DNA of 64,000 nt from NCBI RefSeq assembly GCF_004217135.1, contig NZ_SHKK01000001.1, positions 5,518,001 to 5,582,000 of the forward strand, in the 5' to 3' direction. Positions 32,895 to 41,707 of this stretch are shown one piece after another. The position numbers and the translations under genes are program-made. Source of the DNA: Micromonospora violae (lineage in GTDB: Bacteria > Actinomycetota > Actinomycetes > Mycobacteriales > Micromonosporaceae). Each line of letters starts with the position of its first letter. Positions within the stretch are counted from its first letter, which is position 1. Under the pieces are notes generated by a model. It did not search any database. It was not told the origin of the DNA and saw only the letters and a program-made list of their open reading frames with translations.

Positions 32895-33617
32895 TCAGCT
32901 CAGCAGACCGCCGAGCAGGCCGCCCTCCTGCTGCTGCTGGCCGCTGCCCATGACCGGCGGCTCCTCGGATGGCTGCACCACCACGAAGCCCTGACCGGCG
33001 AAGCTCATGGTGAACGACTCACCGGTGCGGCGGCCGAGCAGTGTGCCGAGGCCGAGCTGCTCGGCGCGGTGGTAGCCGGTCTGGAGGTTGGCGGACCAGC
33101 AGACCGCGGCCTGCGGGTCGACGTACGTCGGGGCGTCCACGTTGAGCACGACCGGCGTGCCCTTGGTGGTGATGGCGATCCGCCCGTAACCGCTGAACAC
33201 GCAGTTGAAGAGGCCGGACGAGGACGCCATCCCGGCACCGCCGACCATCCGGATGTCGTACTGGAGGGTGGAGTCGAAGGCGAGCACGCTGCTGCCGTTG
33301 ATGGAGAGGGCGTCGCCCGGCTCCAGGTCGATGATGTGCACGTCCTTGGCCAACTCGGCGAGGAACACGTCACCGTGACCGGAGACCTTCATCAGCGGGA
33401 CGCCCTCGCCGGTGAGCTTCTGCTTGAGGAACTTGCCGAGCCCGCCCGAGCCCAGCGCCTCGAACTGCACATTTCCCTGGTAGGCGACCATCGACCCGAC
33501 CCGGGCCATCGCCTCGCCGTTGAGTTCGATCTTCAACATCTTGGAGTTCTGCAACCGCATGCCGGGCTGCGCGGACTCCTTCTCCAGATTCCCCGCGGAG
33601 AACAGCTCGCTGCGCAT
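32895..33617 (-). CDS. AIM24-family protein
   Basis: A 240-residue protein of the AIM24/TIGR00266-like beta-roll family: GDVFLAELAKDVHIIDLEPGDAL, FDSTLQYDI, then GLFNCVFSGYGRIAITTKG. It ends in a Gln- and Gly-rich tail. Bacterial members have no settled role. ATG 33617 (MRSELFSAGNL) is 6 nt after AGGAGG, which rules out the longer upstream frame. Confidence 0.88.
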   Translation of the reverse strand: MRSELFSAGNLEKESAQPGMRLQNSKMLKIELNGEAMARVGSMVAYQGNVQFEALGSGGLGKFLKQKLTGEGVPLMKVSGHGDVFLAELAKDVHIIDLEPGDALSINGSSVLAFDSTLQYDIRMVGGAGMASSSGLFNCVFSGYGRIAITTKGTPVVLNVDAPTYVDPQAAVCWSANLQTGYHRAEQLGLGTLLGRRTGESFTMSFAGQGFVVVQPSEEPPVMGSGQQQQEGGLLGGLLS

Positions 33618-33712
33618 GAAGGGCCTCCTGAATAGGGTCGCGTTCGCTGCACCGACGGTAGGCGACCCCGGCAAGCACCGGGCATCGGCCGGTCGTGCGG
33701 TGAGCGGCGGGA

Positions 33713-34075
33713 TCAGCCCCAGCCGAGCGCGTGCAGTCGCGCGTCGTCGATGCCGAAGTGGTGGGCGATCTCGTGCACCACGGTCACCGCCACCTCGTCG
33801 ATGACGTCCTCGTCGTTGTCACAGATCCGCAGGATGGGGCGACGGTAGATGAAGATCCGGTCGGGCAGCACGCCGGAATAGTCCCAGCCGCGTTCGGTGA
33901 GCGCATGCCCCTCGTAGAGGCCGAGCAGGTCGACCTCGCCCGGCGGCGGGTCGTCCTCGACCAGAATCACCACGTTGTTCATCAGGCCGAGCAGTTCTTC
34001 GGGCACCTCGTCGAGGGCTTCGCCGACCAACTCCTCGAAGCGCTCGCGGCTCATCTCCACCGGCACCTCGCCCAT
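33713..34075 (-). CDS. Zincin-like metallopeptidase family protein
   Basis: A 120-residue small metalloprotein. The zinc motif HEIAHHFG (HEXXH) is at about 104-111, followed by a conserved ID-D. RFEELVGEALDEVPEEL and GLYEG are typical of this minimal-zincin family in actinobacteria. It is probably a cytoplasmic peptidase; substrates are unknown. In-frame starts at 34060 and 34054 (MSRERFEEL) are possible. Confidence 0.88.
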   Translation of the reverse strand: MGEVPVEMSRERFEELVGEALDEVPEELLGLMNNVVILVEDDPPPGEVDLLGLYEGHALTERGWDYSGVLPDRIFIYRRPILRICDNDEDVIDEVAVTVVHEIAHHFGIDDARLHALGWG

Positions 34076-34210
34076 TGTGCCCGACGCGGGCGCCCGCGAC
34101 CCGTTCGTGCGCGACGGCCGTGGCCGTTCAGCCGCACGGCACGGAAGAAGCGACCACCCGGGGACCGGGCGGAGGCTCCTTCCGTGGACGTACGGTGTGG
34201 GTCGTTTCGT

Positions 34211-34642
34211 TCAGGCGGCCAGGCGGGCGCTGAGGGTGATCTCGGCACCCGGCGACAGCAGGCGGGAGATCGGGCAGTTGGCCTTGGCGGCCTCGGCGAG
34301 CTTCTGGAATTCGGCGTCGTCGATCCCTGGGACCTGGCCGACCGTCTCCAGGTCGATCCGGGTCACGGTCATGCCGGCATCGGTCTTGTCCAGGTGCACC
34401 TTGGCGGTGGTCTCGACCGAGGTGGCCGTCGAACCCGCGTCGGCGAGCGCCTTGGAGAACGCCATCGAGAAGCAGCCTGCGTGCGCGGCCGCGATCAGCT
34501 CCTCGGGGTTGGTGCCCTCCCCCTCCTCGAAGCGCGACTTGAAGGAGTAGTTGCCGGACAGGCCGCCCTTGCCGGTGCGGACGGTGCCCGCGCCCTCGGT
34601 GAGATTGCCCTGCCATTGTGCTGAAGCGGTACGGATTGGCAT
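34211..34642 (-). CDS. OsmC-family peroxiredoxin
   Basis: A 143-residue thiol peroxidase. The two active-site cysteines are in HAGCFSMAFS and NCPISRLL, with the family signature NPEELIAAAHA. The OsmC group reduces organic hydroperoxides. ATG 34642 (MPIRTASAQW) gives the usual length; the frame stays open far upstream but is not coding in character. It is divergent from the next membrane-protein gene. Confidence 0.93.
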   Translation of the reverse strand: MPIRTASAQWQGNLTEGAGTVRTGKGGLSGNYSFKSRFEEGEGTNPEELIAAAHAGCFSMAFSKALADAGSTATSVETTAKVHLDKTDAGMTVTRIDLETVGQVPGIDDAEFQKLAEAAKANCPISRLLSPGAEITLSARLAA

Positions 34643-34771
34643 GAGGCAAACGCTAGCGGAAAGGCGAGGGTCGGGCGACAGACCGGCGCGCTCGCCAGCC
34701 CTGCGATCCCGGTCACCACCAGCTTGCTGTGCCATGATGCGACCCAGGTCCCTGTCGGCGGAAGGATGGCC

Positions 34772-35509
34772 ATGTCCGAGGAGCTTCCGATCCCACGGCA
34801 GGGCGACCCATCCGATGGCCCAGCCGTGATCGAGTGGGGTGCCGACGAGGCGGCCCCGCGACGCCGGTTCGGTTGGTCCCTGGCCGACTTCGCGCACGAT
34901 CCCCGGCTGCCACTGCTGCTCGCCGGTCTGGGCGCGGTGGCCGCGGTCGCCTCACTCGTCGGTGAATGGCTGGTGATGAGCCTGCCGAACGGCGGGCCCG
35001 AGGGGAACATGACGATCCAGGTGCCGGCCGGGGTGTCCGAGGTCGGTGGCTTCGGCGTCGGCTACCTGGTCGGGCTCCTCGCCCTCGTCTGCACCGTGGC
35101 GCTGGCGTTGCGCGGTACGCCGGCCGTGCGGCCGAACGCCCGGCTGGCCGGTCTCACCCTGGCCGGCGCGCTGCTGGCGCTTCTGGTCGCGGCCACGGCC
35201 ACCCTCGACGACCCCCGTCAGCGAGACTTCTTCTACCCGCCCGAGGAGGGCTACCAGACCGAGTACGGCCGCGGGCTGGTGATGGCGTTCGCCGCCTGTG
35301 TGCTGTTCGCGGCCGCCCTGCGGCTGGTGCCTGTCGCACCCCCCGGGGTGTTCGGCCCACCAGACGCTGACGGCCCCGCCGACCCGCCAGCGCGACGACC
35401 CCGGCGGCGCCGCCGAGATCACGACCTGATCGAGGACGGCCTACCCGGCCCAGCCGACCTGACAGTCACCCCCGCAGCCCCCTTCGCCCGCCCCGACCTC
35501 CAGCCCTAG
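34772..35509 (+). CDS. Four-helix membrane protein of unknown function
   Basis: A 245-residue protein with about four membrane segments (about 48-70, 95-115, 128-148 and 178-198), a charged N-terminal arm and a basic, proline-rich C-terminal tail (RRPRRRRRDHD). No family is recognised. ATG 34772 is 6 nt after GGAAGG. The gene ends beside the family-A palindrome. Confidence 0.75.
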   Translation: MSEELPIPRQGDPSDGPAVIEWGADEAAPRRRFGWSLADFAHDPRLPLLLAGLGAVAAVASLVGEWLVMSLPNGGPEGNMTIQVPAGVSEVGGFGVGYLVGLLALVCTVALALRGTPAVRPNARLAGLTLAGALLALLVAATATLDDPRQRDFFYPPEEGYQTEYGRGLVMAFAACVLFAAALRLVPVAPPGVFGPPDADGPADPPARRPRRRRRDHDLIEDGLPGPADLTVTPAAPFARPDLQP

Positions 35510-35819
35510 ACCCACCCCTCCCTCCCCCACCGCCACCTTGCCGATCAAGGAGTTGTGGTGGTCTGCACAAGTCGCACAAGCGGATAGACCGCCCACCACC
35601 ACTCCATGATCGACCGGGGAGAGGCTGGGGATGGGCCGGGGACAGGGCCGGGGACAGGGGCGGCGGGGACATCTTGCGGGCGCTGGGGGTTGGCGTCCGA
35701 TTCGCCTGGAAGCCATGGATGCGACCCGTTCCGCGAGGTACGGTTGCTGCCCGCCGTCACGCCGGGCCACTGTTTCGTCGGCCACGGCAGGTGCGACGGC
35801 GGCGGGCGAAGGAGGAACG
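35510..35819. repeat. Gene-free gap with family-A palindrome copy 2 and G-rich tract
   Basis: From 35510 to 35537 the + strand is C-rich. Arms at 35540-35561 and 35593-35614 pair at 19 of 22 positions (CCGATCAAGGAGTTGTGGTGG against its partner) around about 31 nt. From 35616 to about 35675 come repeated GGGG and CCGGGGACAGG units. This is the same C-tract, palindrome, G-tract order as at 3343-3552. I see no gene here, only the AAGGAGGA ribosome site of the next gene at the right end. Confidence 0.7.
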
Positions 35820-36641
35820 ATGACCCGCCCGGGACTACCCAAGCTGATCGCAACCGACCTCGACGGGACGCTGGTCCGCAGCGACGACACCGTCTCCGCG
35901 TACACCCATGGGGTGCTCGACCGGGTGCGCGCCGCCGGAATTCCGGTGGTGGGCGCGACCGGACGCGGCCCTCGGTTGACCGAGCTGACCCGCAACGACA
36001 TCCGCGCCGCCGACTTCCTGGTGATGGCCGGCGGTGGTCGGGTGGTCGACCAGAGCGACCCCAGCGGCCCGGTGGTGCTCCGCGACGAGCGGCTGCCCGC
36101 CGAGGTGCTGGCCCGGCTGCTCGCCGACCTGGAGCTGGCGGTCGGCCCGCTGACCGTGATGGTCGAGGCGTCCGACGAGCACGACGCCCCGCTGTGGGGC
36201 GACTACCACGAGAGCTGGCCCTACCAGGACCGTTTCGAGGCGCGCACCCGTGACGAGTGCCTCGCCGGCGACGTGATCAAGGCATTTGCCCGGACCGCCG
36301 ACCACCACGTGGACGAGCTGCTGGCGGTGGCCCGCCGGGTCGTTCCGCCGCAGGTCGCCACGCTCACCCAGGCTGGGCTCGGCTTCATCGAGATCTGCCC
36401 GCCCGGCGTGGACAAGGCGACCGGGCTGACTGTGGTGGCACAAACCCTCGGGGTCGACCCGGCCGATGTGCTGGTCTTCGGCGACATGCCCAACGACCTG
36501 CCGATGTTCGAGTGGGCCGGCTGGTCGCGGGTGGCCGTGGCCAACGCACACCCCACTCTGCGCGCCGCCGCCGACGAGGTGACCTTGCGCAACGACGACG
36601 ACGGGGTGGCGGTGTATCTCGACCGGCTACTGTCCAGGTGA
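35820..36641 (+). CDS. HAD-superfamily Cof-type phosphatase 1
   Basis: A 273-residue HAD hydrolase of the Cof/YbiV subclass. Motif I is ATDLDGTLVRSDD, with the nucleophile and acid aspartates. The second motif is VGATGRG. The metal motif is VFGDMPNDLPMF, and the cap domain lies between. Such enzymes dephosphorylate sugar phosphates or nucleotides. It overlaps its paralogue by one base. AAGGAGGA fixes the ATG at 35820. Confidence 0.92.
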   Translation: MTRPGLPKLIATDLDGTLVRSDDTVSAYTHGVLDRVRAAGIPVVGATGRGPRLTELTRNDIRAADFLVMAGGGRVVDQSDPSGPVVLRDERLPAEVLARLLADLELAVGPLTVMVEASDEHDAPLWGDYHESWPYQDRFEARTRDECLAGDVIKAFARTADHHVDELLAVARRVVPPQVATLTQAGLGFIEICPPGVDKATGLTVVAQTLGVDPADVLVFGDMPNDLPMFEWAGWSRVAVANAHPTLRAAADEVTLRNDDDGVAVYLDRLLSR

Positions 36642-37453
36642 TGGGAGACCCACCCCGGCTCATCGCCACCGACATCGACGGCACACTGATCCACGACGAC
36701 CAGACCGTCAGCCCTCGCACCGCCGGCGTGCTCGCGCGGATCTCCGCGCGAGGCACGCCGGTCGTTCTGGTCACCGGCCGTCCGGTCCGCTGGCTCAAGA
36801 TGGTGTACGACCAGCTCGCCCGGCCGCTGCCGGCGGTCTGCGCCAACGGCGCCGTGGTCTACGACCCGTTCGAGGACGAGGTGGTGCGGGCCGACCCGCT
36901 CGCACCACATCACCTGGCCGAGGTGGCGCGGCGGCTACGGGCCGAGGTGCCGGGGATCAGCTTCGCCGTGGAGATCCTGGACAGCCGGGAGATGCGGCAC
37001 GAGGCGCACTATCCGCTGCGCTGGGACGTCGAGACCGACGGCATTCGGCCGATCGAGACGCCGGAGGAGTTGCTGTCGGCCCCGGCGGTGAAGCTCCTGG
37101 CCCGAGCGGGCGAACAGGACCCGGACGCCTTCGCCGAGCTGATCGCCACGGCGGTGGCGGGGCTGGCCGAGGCCACCCACTCGTCGTCCTCGGGGCTGGT
37201 GGAGATCTCCGCGGCCGGGGTGACCAAGGCGGCGGGGCTGGCCTGGTACTGCGACCAGCTCGGGGTGGCCGCGGCGGACGTGCTGGCCTTCGGCGACATG
37301 CCCAACGACGTACCGATGCTGACCTGGGCCGGACGCGGCGTGGCGGTGGCCAACGCGCACCGAGCCGTCCTGGCGGTCGCCGACGACGTGACGACGGCGA
37401 ACACCGAGGACGGCGTGGCGACGTACCTGGAGAAGATCTTCGGGGTGGACTGA
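36641..37453 (+). CDS. HAD-superfamily Cof-type phosphatase 2
   Basis: A 270-residue paralogue of the previous gene: ATDIDGTLIHDD, LVTGRPVRW, and AFGDMPNDVPML. The ATG shares its first base with the TGA of the first copy (TGATG), so the two are translationally coupled. It is a tandem duplication with divergence in the cap domain, which suggests different substrates. Confidence 0.92.
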   Translation: MGDPPRLIATDIDGTLIHDDQTVSPRTAGVLARISARGTPVVLVTGRPVRWLKMVYDQLARPLPAVCANGAVVYDPFEDEVVRADPLAPHHLAEVARRLRAEVPGISFAVEILDSREMRHEAHYPLRWDVETDGIRPIETPEELLSAPAVKLLARAGEQDPDAFAELIATAVAGLAEATHSSSSGLVEISAAGVTKAAGLAWYCDQLGVAAADVLAFGDMPNDVPMLTWAGRGVAVANAHRAVLAVADDVTTANTEDGVATYLEKIFGVD

Positions 37454-37455
37454 GG

Positions 37456-38049
37456 TCAGAGGTACTGACCGGTGTTGTGGCTCTCGCCGCCACCCGGCTG
37501 GCCGATGCCCGGCATCCCGGGGACGATCCCGCCGGGACCGCTGGGCAGCGCCTGCCGGCCGCCGCGCATCTGCTCCAACTGCACCCGGGCGGCCATCTGC
37601 TGGGCCACCAGGGCCGCCTGGATGCCATGGAACAGGCCCTCCAGCCAGCCGACGAGCTGGGCGTGGGCGATGCGCAGCTCGCCCTCGCTGGGGGCCTTGT
37701 CCTCGGCGAAGGGCAGCGAGATGCGCTCCAGCTCGTCCCGCAGCTCGGGCGCGAGACCCTCCTTGAGCTCGACGATCGACCGCTCGTGGATCTCCCGCAT
37801 CCGGCTGCGGCTGGCGTCGTCGAGAGGCGCGGCCTTCACCTCCTCCAACAACTGCTTGATCATGCTGCCGATCCGCATCACCTTGGCCGGCTGTTCGACC
37901 AGACGGGTCGGGTCCTCACCCTGGCCCTCGTCGGTCTGCATCGTGCCGATCGGCCGGCCGTCCGGGCCGACCACCACAACGGTGCCGGATTGGCCGGAGT
38001 CGTCGGGGCCGGGCTCGTCGTTCTGTCCAGCGGAGCGCGCTTCGGTCAT
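37456..38049 (-). CDS. bpa: Bacterial proteasome activator
   Basis: A 197-residue coiled helical protein of the Bpa/DUF2587 family (Mycobacterium Rv3780). The four-helix core runs about 60-150 (MIKQLLEEVKAAPLDD, SIVELKEGLAPELRDEL, LVGWLEGLFHGIQAAL), and a Gly-rich tail ends GQYL, the C-terminal motif that docks into the 20S proteasome. Bpa opens the proteasome gate without ATP. Its presence implies prcBA elsewhere in this genome. ATG 38049 is used; ATG 38058 is possible. Confidence 0.94.
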   Translation of the reverse strand: MTEARSAGQNDEPGPDDSGQSGTVVVVGPDGRPIGTMQTDEGQGEDPTRLVEQPAKVMRIGSMIKQLLEEVKAAPLDDASRSRMREIHERSIVELKEGLAPELRDELERISLPFAEDKAPSEGELRIAHAQLVGWLEGLFHGIQAALVAQQMAARVQLEQMRGGRQALPSGPGGIVPGMPGIGQPGGGESHNTGQYL

Positions 38050-38130
38050 GGGGTCCATCTTTACCCAGTGGGCGCGAGCCATGCCGCCCGGGACCGACTC
38101 CCAGGGCCGAACCACCCGGGCGGGGCGCGC

Positions 38131-38136
38131 TACCGT
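38131..38136 (+). promoter_or_regulatory. -10 box (TACCGT), likely leaderless hydrolase transcript
   Basis: TACCGT ends 7 nt before the ATG at 38144, inside the region divergent from bpa. Confidence 0.5.
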
Positions 38137-38143
38137 CGCCCCC

Positions 38144-38941
38144 ATGCCCGTCGACCCACGCGCAGTGTTGACCCGGCCCGCACCGGAGCCCGACCGGACC
38201 GTGGCGTACGGGGACGACCCGAACCAGGTGGCCGATCTGCGCCTTCCGGCGGGAGTGGGGCCGGCCCGACCGCTGGTCGTCGTCCTGCACGGCGGTTTCT
38301 GGCGGGCCGAGTACGACCGGCGGCACACCGGCCCGCTGGCCGCCGCCCTCGCCGCCGAGGGCTACCCGGTGGCGCAGCTGGAATACCGCCGCACCGGGCA
38401 ACCCGGTGGTGGGTGGCCGGGCACCCTGACCGACGTGTTGACCGGGGTGGCCGAGCTGCCCGTGCTGGCGGCCGAGGCGCTGCCCGGCCGGGTGAGCCGG
38501 GCCGCGCCGATCCTGGTCGGGCACTCCGCCGGTGGTCACCTGGCGCTGTATGTGGCGGCCACCGCCCCGGCGACGGTGGGTGGGGTGCTCGCCCTGGCCC
38601 CGGTGGCCGATCTGGGCGAGGCGTACCGGCGTGACCTGGACTCCGGGGCGGTCGCCGCGCTGCTCGGCGGCGGACCGGAGCAGGTCCCGGACCGGTACGC
38701 GGCAGCGGATCCACGGATATTGGTACCGGCGCGAACACGCACGGTAGTTGTGCACGGCTCGGACGATCTCCAGGTTCCGGTGGAGATGAGCAGGGATTTC
38801 GTCGCGGCGGTTCGTGGCGCAGGTTCCGATATTTCCCTTGTTGAACTTCCTGGATGCGAGCATTTCGGGCTGATCGACCCGGAGTCCTTCGCCTGGCCCC
38901 AGGTCCGTGCTGTGTTGCGGTCCCTGCACGATGATCACTAG
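38144..38941 (+). CDS. Alpha/beta hydrolase
   Basis: A 265-residue esterase-like protein. HGGFW forms the oxyanion hole, GHSAGG holds the nucleophile serine, and HGSDDLQVP and CEHFG carry the acid and base. The family includes kynurenine formamidase-like and prolyl-oligopeptidase-like enzymes; the substrate is unknown. It is divergent from bpa. Confidence 0.9.
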   Translation: MPVDPRAVLTRPAPEPDRTVAYGDDPNQVADLRLPAGVGPARPLVVVLHGGFWRAEYDRRHTGPLAAALAAEGYPVAQLEYRRTGQPGGGWPGTLTDVLTGVAELPVLAAEALPGRVSRAAPILVGHSAGGHLALYVAATAPATVGGVLALAPVADLGEAYRRDLDSGAVAALLGGGPEQVPDRYAAADPRILVPARTRTVVVHGSDDLQVPVEMSRDFVAAVRGAGSDISLVELPGCEHFGLIDPESFAWPQVRAVLRSLHDDH

Positions 38942-39021
38942 CCATTGACGCAGCGTCGCGGACCAGGTAGAACGCCGAAGGGGTGGTGTTCGGCCCTGCA
39001 ACGCTCCTCGGAAGGAACTCG

Positions 39022-40209
39022 GTGTCGCAGATGAATCGCAGACGGGCGCTCCAACTGTTGGCCGCGCTCGGTACCACCGGGTTCGTCGCCGGGTGTGGCT
39101 CAGACAGTGACACCGAACCGAACGCCAACCGCAGCCCGGTCAAGATCGGGCTGATCACACCCCAGGCCGGTGGCTTCAAGAGCATCGGCGATGACATCAC
39201 CAATGGCTTCCAGCTCTTCCTGGACCTGAACGACCAGCAGCTGGGCGGCCACCCGGTGGAGCTGCTGACCGCCGACGAGGGCGACACCGCGAAGTCCGGC
39301 AAGGCCGCCGTCGAGGGCCTGCTCAAGCAGGGCGTGCTGGCGCTCACCGGCGTGGTCAACTCGGCGGTGATGGTCGGCATCCGGGACACCGTGGAGCAGG
39401 CCCGGGTCCCGCTCATCGGCTCCAACGCCTCACCGAGCAGCCTGCAGAGCGTCTTCTACATCTGGCGGACGTCGTACGTGCTCGACGAGGCCGGCAAGGC
39501 GCTGGGCCGCTACCTGCGTGACCAACTGCCGGCGAACGGTCGCGTCGCGATCATCATGCCGGAGAACGTCGGGAGCCCGGACGTGGTCCGCGGCTTCCGG
39601 CAGGAGTTCGGCACGTCCGACCCCCGGATCCGCGACGAGGTGACCTACACCAGCGCCACGGCCAACCCCGGCAAGACGACGTACGCCTCGGACATCTCCA
39701 AGGCCCTGGCCAAGAAGCCCACGGCGGTCTTCTGCTTCTTCGCCGGGACGGCCGCCGTGGAGTTCATCAAGCAGCTGCGGGAGAAGTACGCCGGGCCGAT
39801 CTACGCGCCCGGCTTCCTCACCGAGGGCGCCGTGCTGGACAGCCTGAAAGACAATGCGCTGGGCATCCAGACCGCGTTGAACTACTCGGCCGACCTGAAC
39901 AACACGTCGAACCGGGTCTTCGCCTCGGCGTACCGCAAGAAGCACCAGGTCACCCCCACCACCTACGCGATGGCGTCGTACGACGCGGCGCAGGTCCTCG
40001 ACCAGGCCATCCAGCTGGCCGGCGGGAAGCCCACCCCGCAGCAGGTCAACCTGGCCCTGGGCAAGATCGGCCAGATCGACAGCCCGCGCGGCATCTGGCA
40101 GTTCAACCAGCCGCGTACCCCGCAGCAGAAGTGGTACCTGCGCGAGGTGCAGCGCGACGGTCGCGTCCTGTCGAACGTGCTGATCAACGAGCTGGCCACG
40201 CTGGGCTGA
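39022..40209 (+). CDS. Branched-chain amino acid-type ABC substrate-binding lipoprotein
   Basis: A 395-residue LivK-type periplasmic-binding protein. The signal starts NRRRALQLLAALG, a twin-arginine-like pattern, and ends in the lipobox VAGC. The mature part has KIGLITPQAGGFKSIGDD, VPLIGSNAS and FFAGTAAVEFIKQL. It would bind a branched-chain amino acid or similar small ligand outside the membrane. No permease or ATPase genes are adjacent. GTG 39022 (6 nt after GGAAGG) is chosen; ATG 39031 is possible. Confidence 0.9.
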   Translation: MSQMNRRRALQLLAALGTTGFVAGCGSDSDTEPNANRSPVKIGLITPQAGGFKSIGDDITNGFQLFLDLNDQQLGGHPVELLTADEGDTAKSGKAAVEGLLKQGVLALTGVVNSAVMVGIRDTVEQARVPLIGSNASPSSLQSVFYIWRTSYVLDEAGKALGRYLRDQLPANGRVAIIMPENVGSPDVVRGFRQEFGTSDPRIRDEVTYTSATANPGKTTYASDISKALAKKPTAVFCFFAGTAAVEFIKQLREKYAGPIYAPGFLTEGAVLDSLKDNALGIQTALNYSADLNNTSNRVFASAYRKKHQVTPTTYAMASYDAAQVLDQAIQLAGGKPTPQQVNLALGKIGQIDSPRGIWQFNQPRTPQQKWYLREVQRDGRVLSNVLINELATLG

Positions 40210-40229
40210 ACGCCCACCCGGAGCACGAT

Positions 40230-40264
40230 TCGGGGCCGGCCTCCCAGTGGGAGGCCGGCCCCGA
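40230..40264. terminator. Strong hairpin between convergent genes
   Basis: TCGGGGCCGGCCTCCC (40230-40245) pairs exactly with 40249-40264 around a 3-nt loop, a 16-bp GC-rich stem just after the binding-protein stop and before the dimethylargininase stop. Confidence 0.85.
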
Positions 40265-40276
40265 GACGTTCGTGGG

Positions 40277-41107
40277 TCAGTGCCGCAGCTCGGCGATGCA
40301 GCACTTCACGCTGCCGCCGCCCTTCTTCAGCTCGGCCAACTCGACGGGGACCGGGGTGTAACCGGCGGCCTTGAGCTTGCCGGCCAGGCGGGTGGCCTCG
40401 CTGTTGAGCACCACGTTCGCGCCGTCACTGACCAGGTTGAGCCCGAAGGCCATCGCGTCCTCGTCGTCGGCGATCACCGCGTCCGGGAAGAGCTGGGTGA
40501 GCACCCGCTGGCTGGCCGCCGAGAACGCGCCCGGGAAGTAGACGACGTTCGCGTCGTCGATGGCCGCCAGCGCCACGTCCAGGTGGTAGAAGCGAGGGTC
40601 GATCAGGCGCAGCGACACCACCGGGCGGCCCAGCGCCTCCTGCGCCTCCGCGTGCGCCGGGAGCTCGGTGCGGAAGCCGTGCCCGGCCAGGATGAGACCG
40701 CCGTGCGCCTCCGGCACGTACGCGAAGTCGCCCTCGCCCTCGTTGGTCTCGCTGGGTGCGATGAACCGCCAGCCCTGCGCCTCGTAGAAGGCGTGGTGGG
40801 CGGCCGCCTCGGCGGCCCGCTGCTCGTGTTTGAACCGGGCGCCGTAGACGCTCCCGTCCACCACGAAGCCGCCGTTGGCGGCGTAGACCATGTCGGGCAG
40901 GCCCGACTCGGGGCGGAGCAGGTGCACCTCGTGGCCGAGGCCGACCAGCGTCTCGCGCAGCCGGTCCCACTGCTTCACGGCCAGGTCGCGGTCGACCGGG
41001 GTGGTCACGTCCATCCACGGGTTGATCGCGTACTCGACCGCGAAGTACTCCGGCGAGCACATGAGATATGTCCGCTTTCGCGGGAAACGCTGCTGGTTCA
41101 CGGTCAC
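40277..41107 (-). CDS. ddaH: Dimethylargininase-like amidinohydrolase
   Basis: A 276-residue guanidine-modifying enzyme. YLMCSPEYFAVEYAINPWM is the family entry, with ANGGFVVDG, RFYHLDVALAAID (catalytic histidine) and GGSVKCCIAEL (catalytic cysteine) near the end. DDAH turns N-methylated arginines into citrulline; some relatives act on other guanidines. GTG 41107 or 41101 is the start. It is divergent from an Lrp-type regulator only 62 bp away, which probably controls it. Confidence 0.88.
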   Translation of the reverse strand: MTVNQQRFPRKRTYLMCSPEYFAVEYAINPWMDVTTPVDRDLAVKQWDRLRETLVGLGHEVHLLRPESGLPDMVYAANGGFVVDGSVYGARFKHEQRAAEAAAHHAFYEAQGWRFIAPSETNEGEGDFAYVPEAHGGLILAGHGFRTELPAHAEAQEALGRPVVSLRLIDPRFYHLDVALAAIDDANVVYFPGAFSAASQRVLTQLFPDAVIADDEDAMAFGLNLVSDGANVVLNSEATRLAGKLKAAGYTPVPVELAELKKGGGSVKCCIAELRH

Positions 41108-41169
41108 CAAGAGTAGGTACCGTGGAACTTTGAAAACAGCCACAAGTGTTGCTTCCCAGAGGCGGAACG

Positions 41170-41634
41170 TTGCAGATTGACGCGGTAGACCAGCGGATCA
41201 TTGCGTTACTCGTCGCGGACGCCCGTGCGTCCTACGCCGACATCGGCGCGCGGGTGTCACTCTCCGCCCCGGCGGTCAAGCGTCGCGTCGACCGACTGCG
41301 CGCCACCGGCGTGATCAGGGGATTTACGGCCGTCGTTGATCCGGCCGCCGTCGGCTGGACGACGGAGGCCTTCGTCGAGCTGTTCTGCGCCGGGCGGACC
41401 ACCCCGGCGCAGATCGGCGTGGCCGCCCGCCGACACCCCGAGGTGGTCGGCGCGTACACCGTCTCCGGGGAGGCGGACGCGCTCGTGCATCTGCGCGCCG
41501 CCGACATCGCCCACCTGGAGGCGGCGCTGGAGCGGTTGCGCGCCGAGTCCTTCGTGACCTCCACCCGCAGCACCATCGTGCTCTCGCGGCTGGTCGAATC
41601 GCCCGGCGTCGGCCCGTCCCACAGCACCTCTTGA
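41170..41634 (+). CDS. Lrp/AsnC-family transcriptional regulator
   Basis: A 154-residue regulator. The helix-turn-helix lies in DQRIIALLVADARASYADIG and LSAPAVKRRVDRL, and the RAM ligand-binding domain fills about 65-145. The TTG at 41170 gives MQIDAVDQRI, the usual start, with GAGGCGGA a few bases before. Its place beside dimethylargininase suggests that arginine or a methylated form is the effector. Confidence 0.92.
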   Translation: MQIDAVDQRIIALLVADARASYADIGARVSLSAPAVKRRVDRLRATGVIRGFTAVVDPAAVGWTTEAFVELFCAGRTTPAQIGVAARRHPEVVGAYTVSGEADALVHLRAADIAHLEAALERLRAESFVTSTRSTIVLSRLVESPGVGPSHSTS

Positions 41635-41707
41635 CCTCAACTCGGGTTGAGCAGATCGACTGACCCCGAGTGGGCCAGGCGGTCCACCGAGACCGAGAGG
41701 GGCTGTC

